DNA from: Anolis sagrei
Lineage: Eukaryota > Chordata > Lepidosauria > Squamata > Anolidae
DNA: 64,000 nt
Direction of reading: 5' to 3'
NCBI RefSeq assembly: GCF_037176765.1
Contig: NC_090022.1
Location: forward strand, 84,659,391-84,723,390
In this document: in pieces, positions 63,906 through 64,000 of the stretch
How positions within the stretch are numbered: position 1 is the stretch's first letter
Layout: every line of letters starts with the position of its first letter
Position numbers and translations under genes: made by a program
Notes under the pieces: generated by a model
What the model was told of the DNA's origin: nothing
Databases searched by the model: none
What the model saw: only the letters and a program-made list of their open reading frames with translations

Positions 63906-64000
63906 ACACATACCTAAAATCCAGGAGGAAGCACATTAAAATAATCCCTCTGGTAAGTTTTGAGGAAGGAATGGGGGACTGGAAAGGGGCATCCTCCCAC

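Overview
The window looks like non-coding, repeat-rich DNA of a squamate reptile, probably a lizard (iguanian/anole-like is a guess). The repeat mix supports this: an L2-type LINE with an (AAAT)n tail and an unbroken ORF, a BovB (RTE) LINE, CR1, L1 and Penelope fragments, tRNA-derived SINEs of Sauria/ACA type, and many hAT, mariner and Tigger remnants including a SPIN-like hAT. I saw no bacterial features, no tRNA/rRNA genes and no CRISPR. No retrovirus with recognisable proteins was seen.

One host gene is supported, on the + strand, running off the right edge. Exon 1 (31618-31677) lies in a CpG-rich promoter-like segment and encodes an acylation-type N-terminus (MGC plus a run of five Cys). 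After a ~26.8-kb intron, three short exons (58475-58535, 61577-61740, 62945-63032) join in consistent phase to give 124 residues of highly charged, coiled-coil-like protein. CCDC69 (MTUS family) is the best candidate, not proven.

Layout. 1-5.4 kb: Penelope, SINE, CR1 and MITE fragments. 5.4-9.7 kb: near full-length L2 with a 1067-codon endonuclease/reverse transcriptase ORF. 9.7-13.4 kb: nothing recognised. 13.4-31 kb: upstream region of the gene, with L2, CR1 and SINE pieces, a SINE split by a hAT element (both with target-site duplications), and a Penelope palindrome at 24.4-24.9 kb. 31.4-31.8 kb: promoter and exon 1. 32-58.4 kb: intron 1, holding a CR1 block duplicated in inverted orientation, a SPIN-like hAT nested in a MITE and itself split by a retroposon, a ~190-205-bp minisatellite, a BovB copy with an open reverse transcriptase frame, a 1054-bp hAT containing a Penelope piece and two 234-bp palindromic GC-rich repeats, an internally deleted mariner, and a 5'-truncated L1. 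58.4-64 kb: exons 2-4 and their introns.

The mobile elements fall into recognisable layers. Several nested insertions can be ordered in time from their target-site duplications. The BovB LINE is the likely enzyme source for the Sauria-type SINEs, and possibly for the second SINE family, whose 3' end resembles the BovB 3' end.
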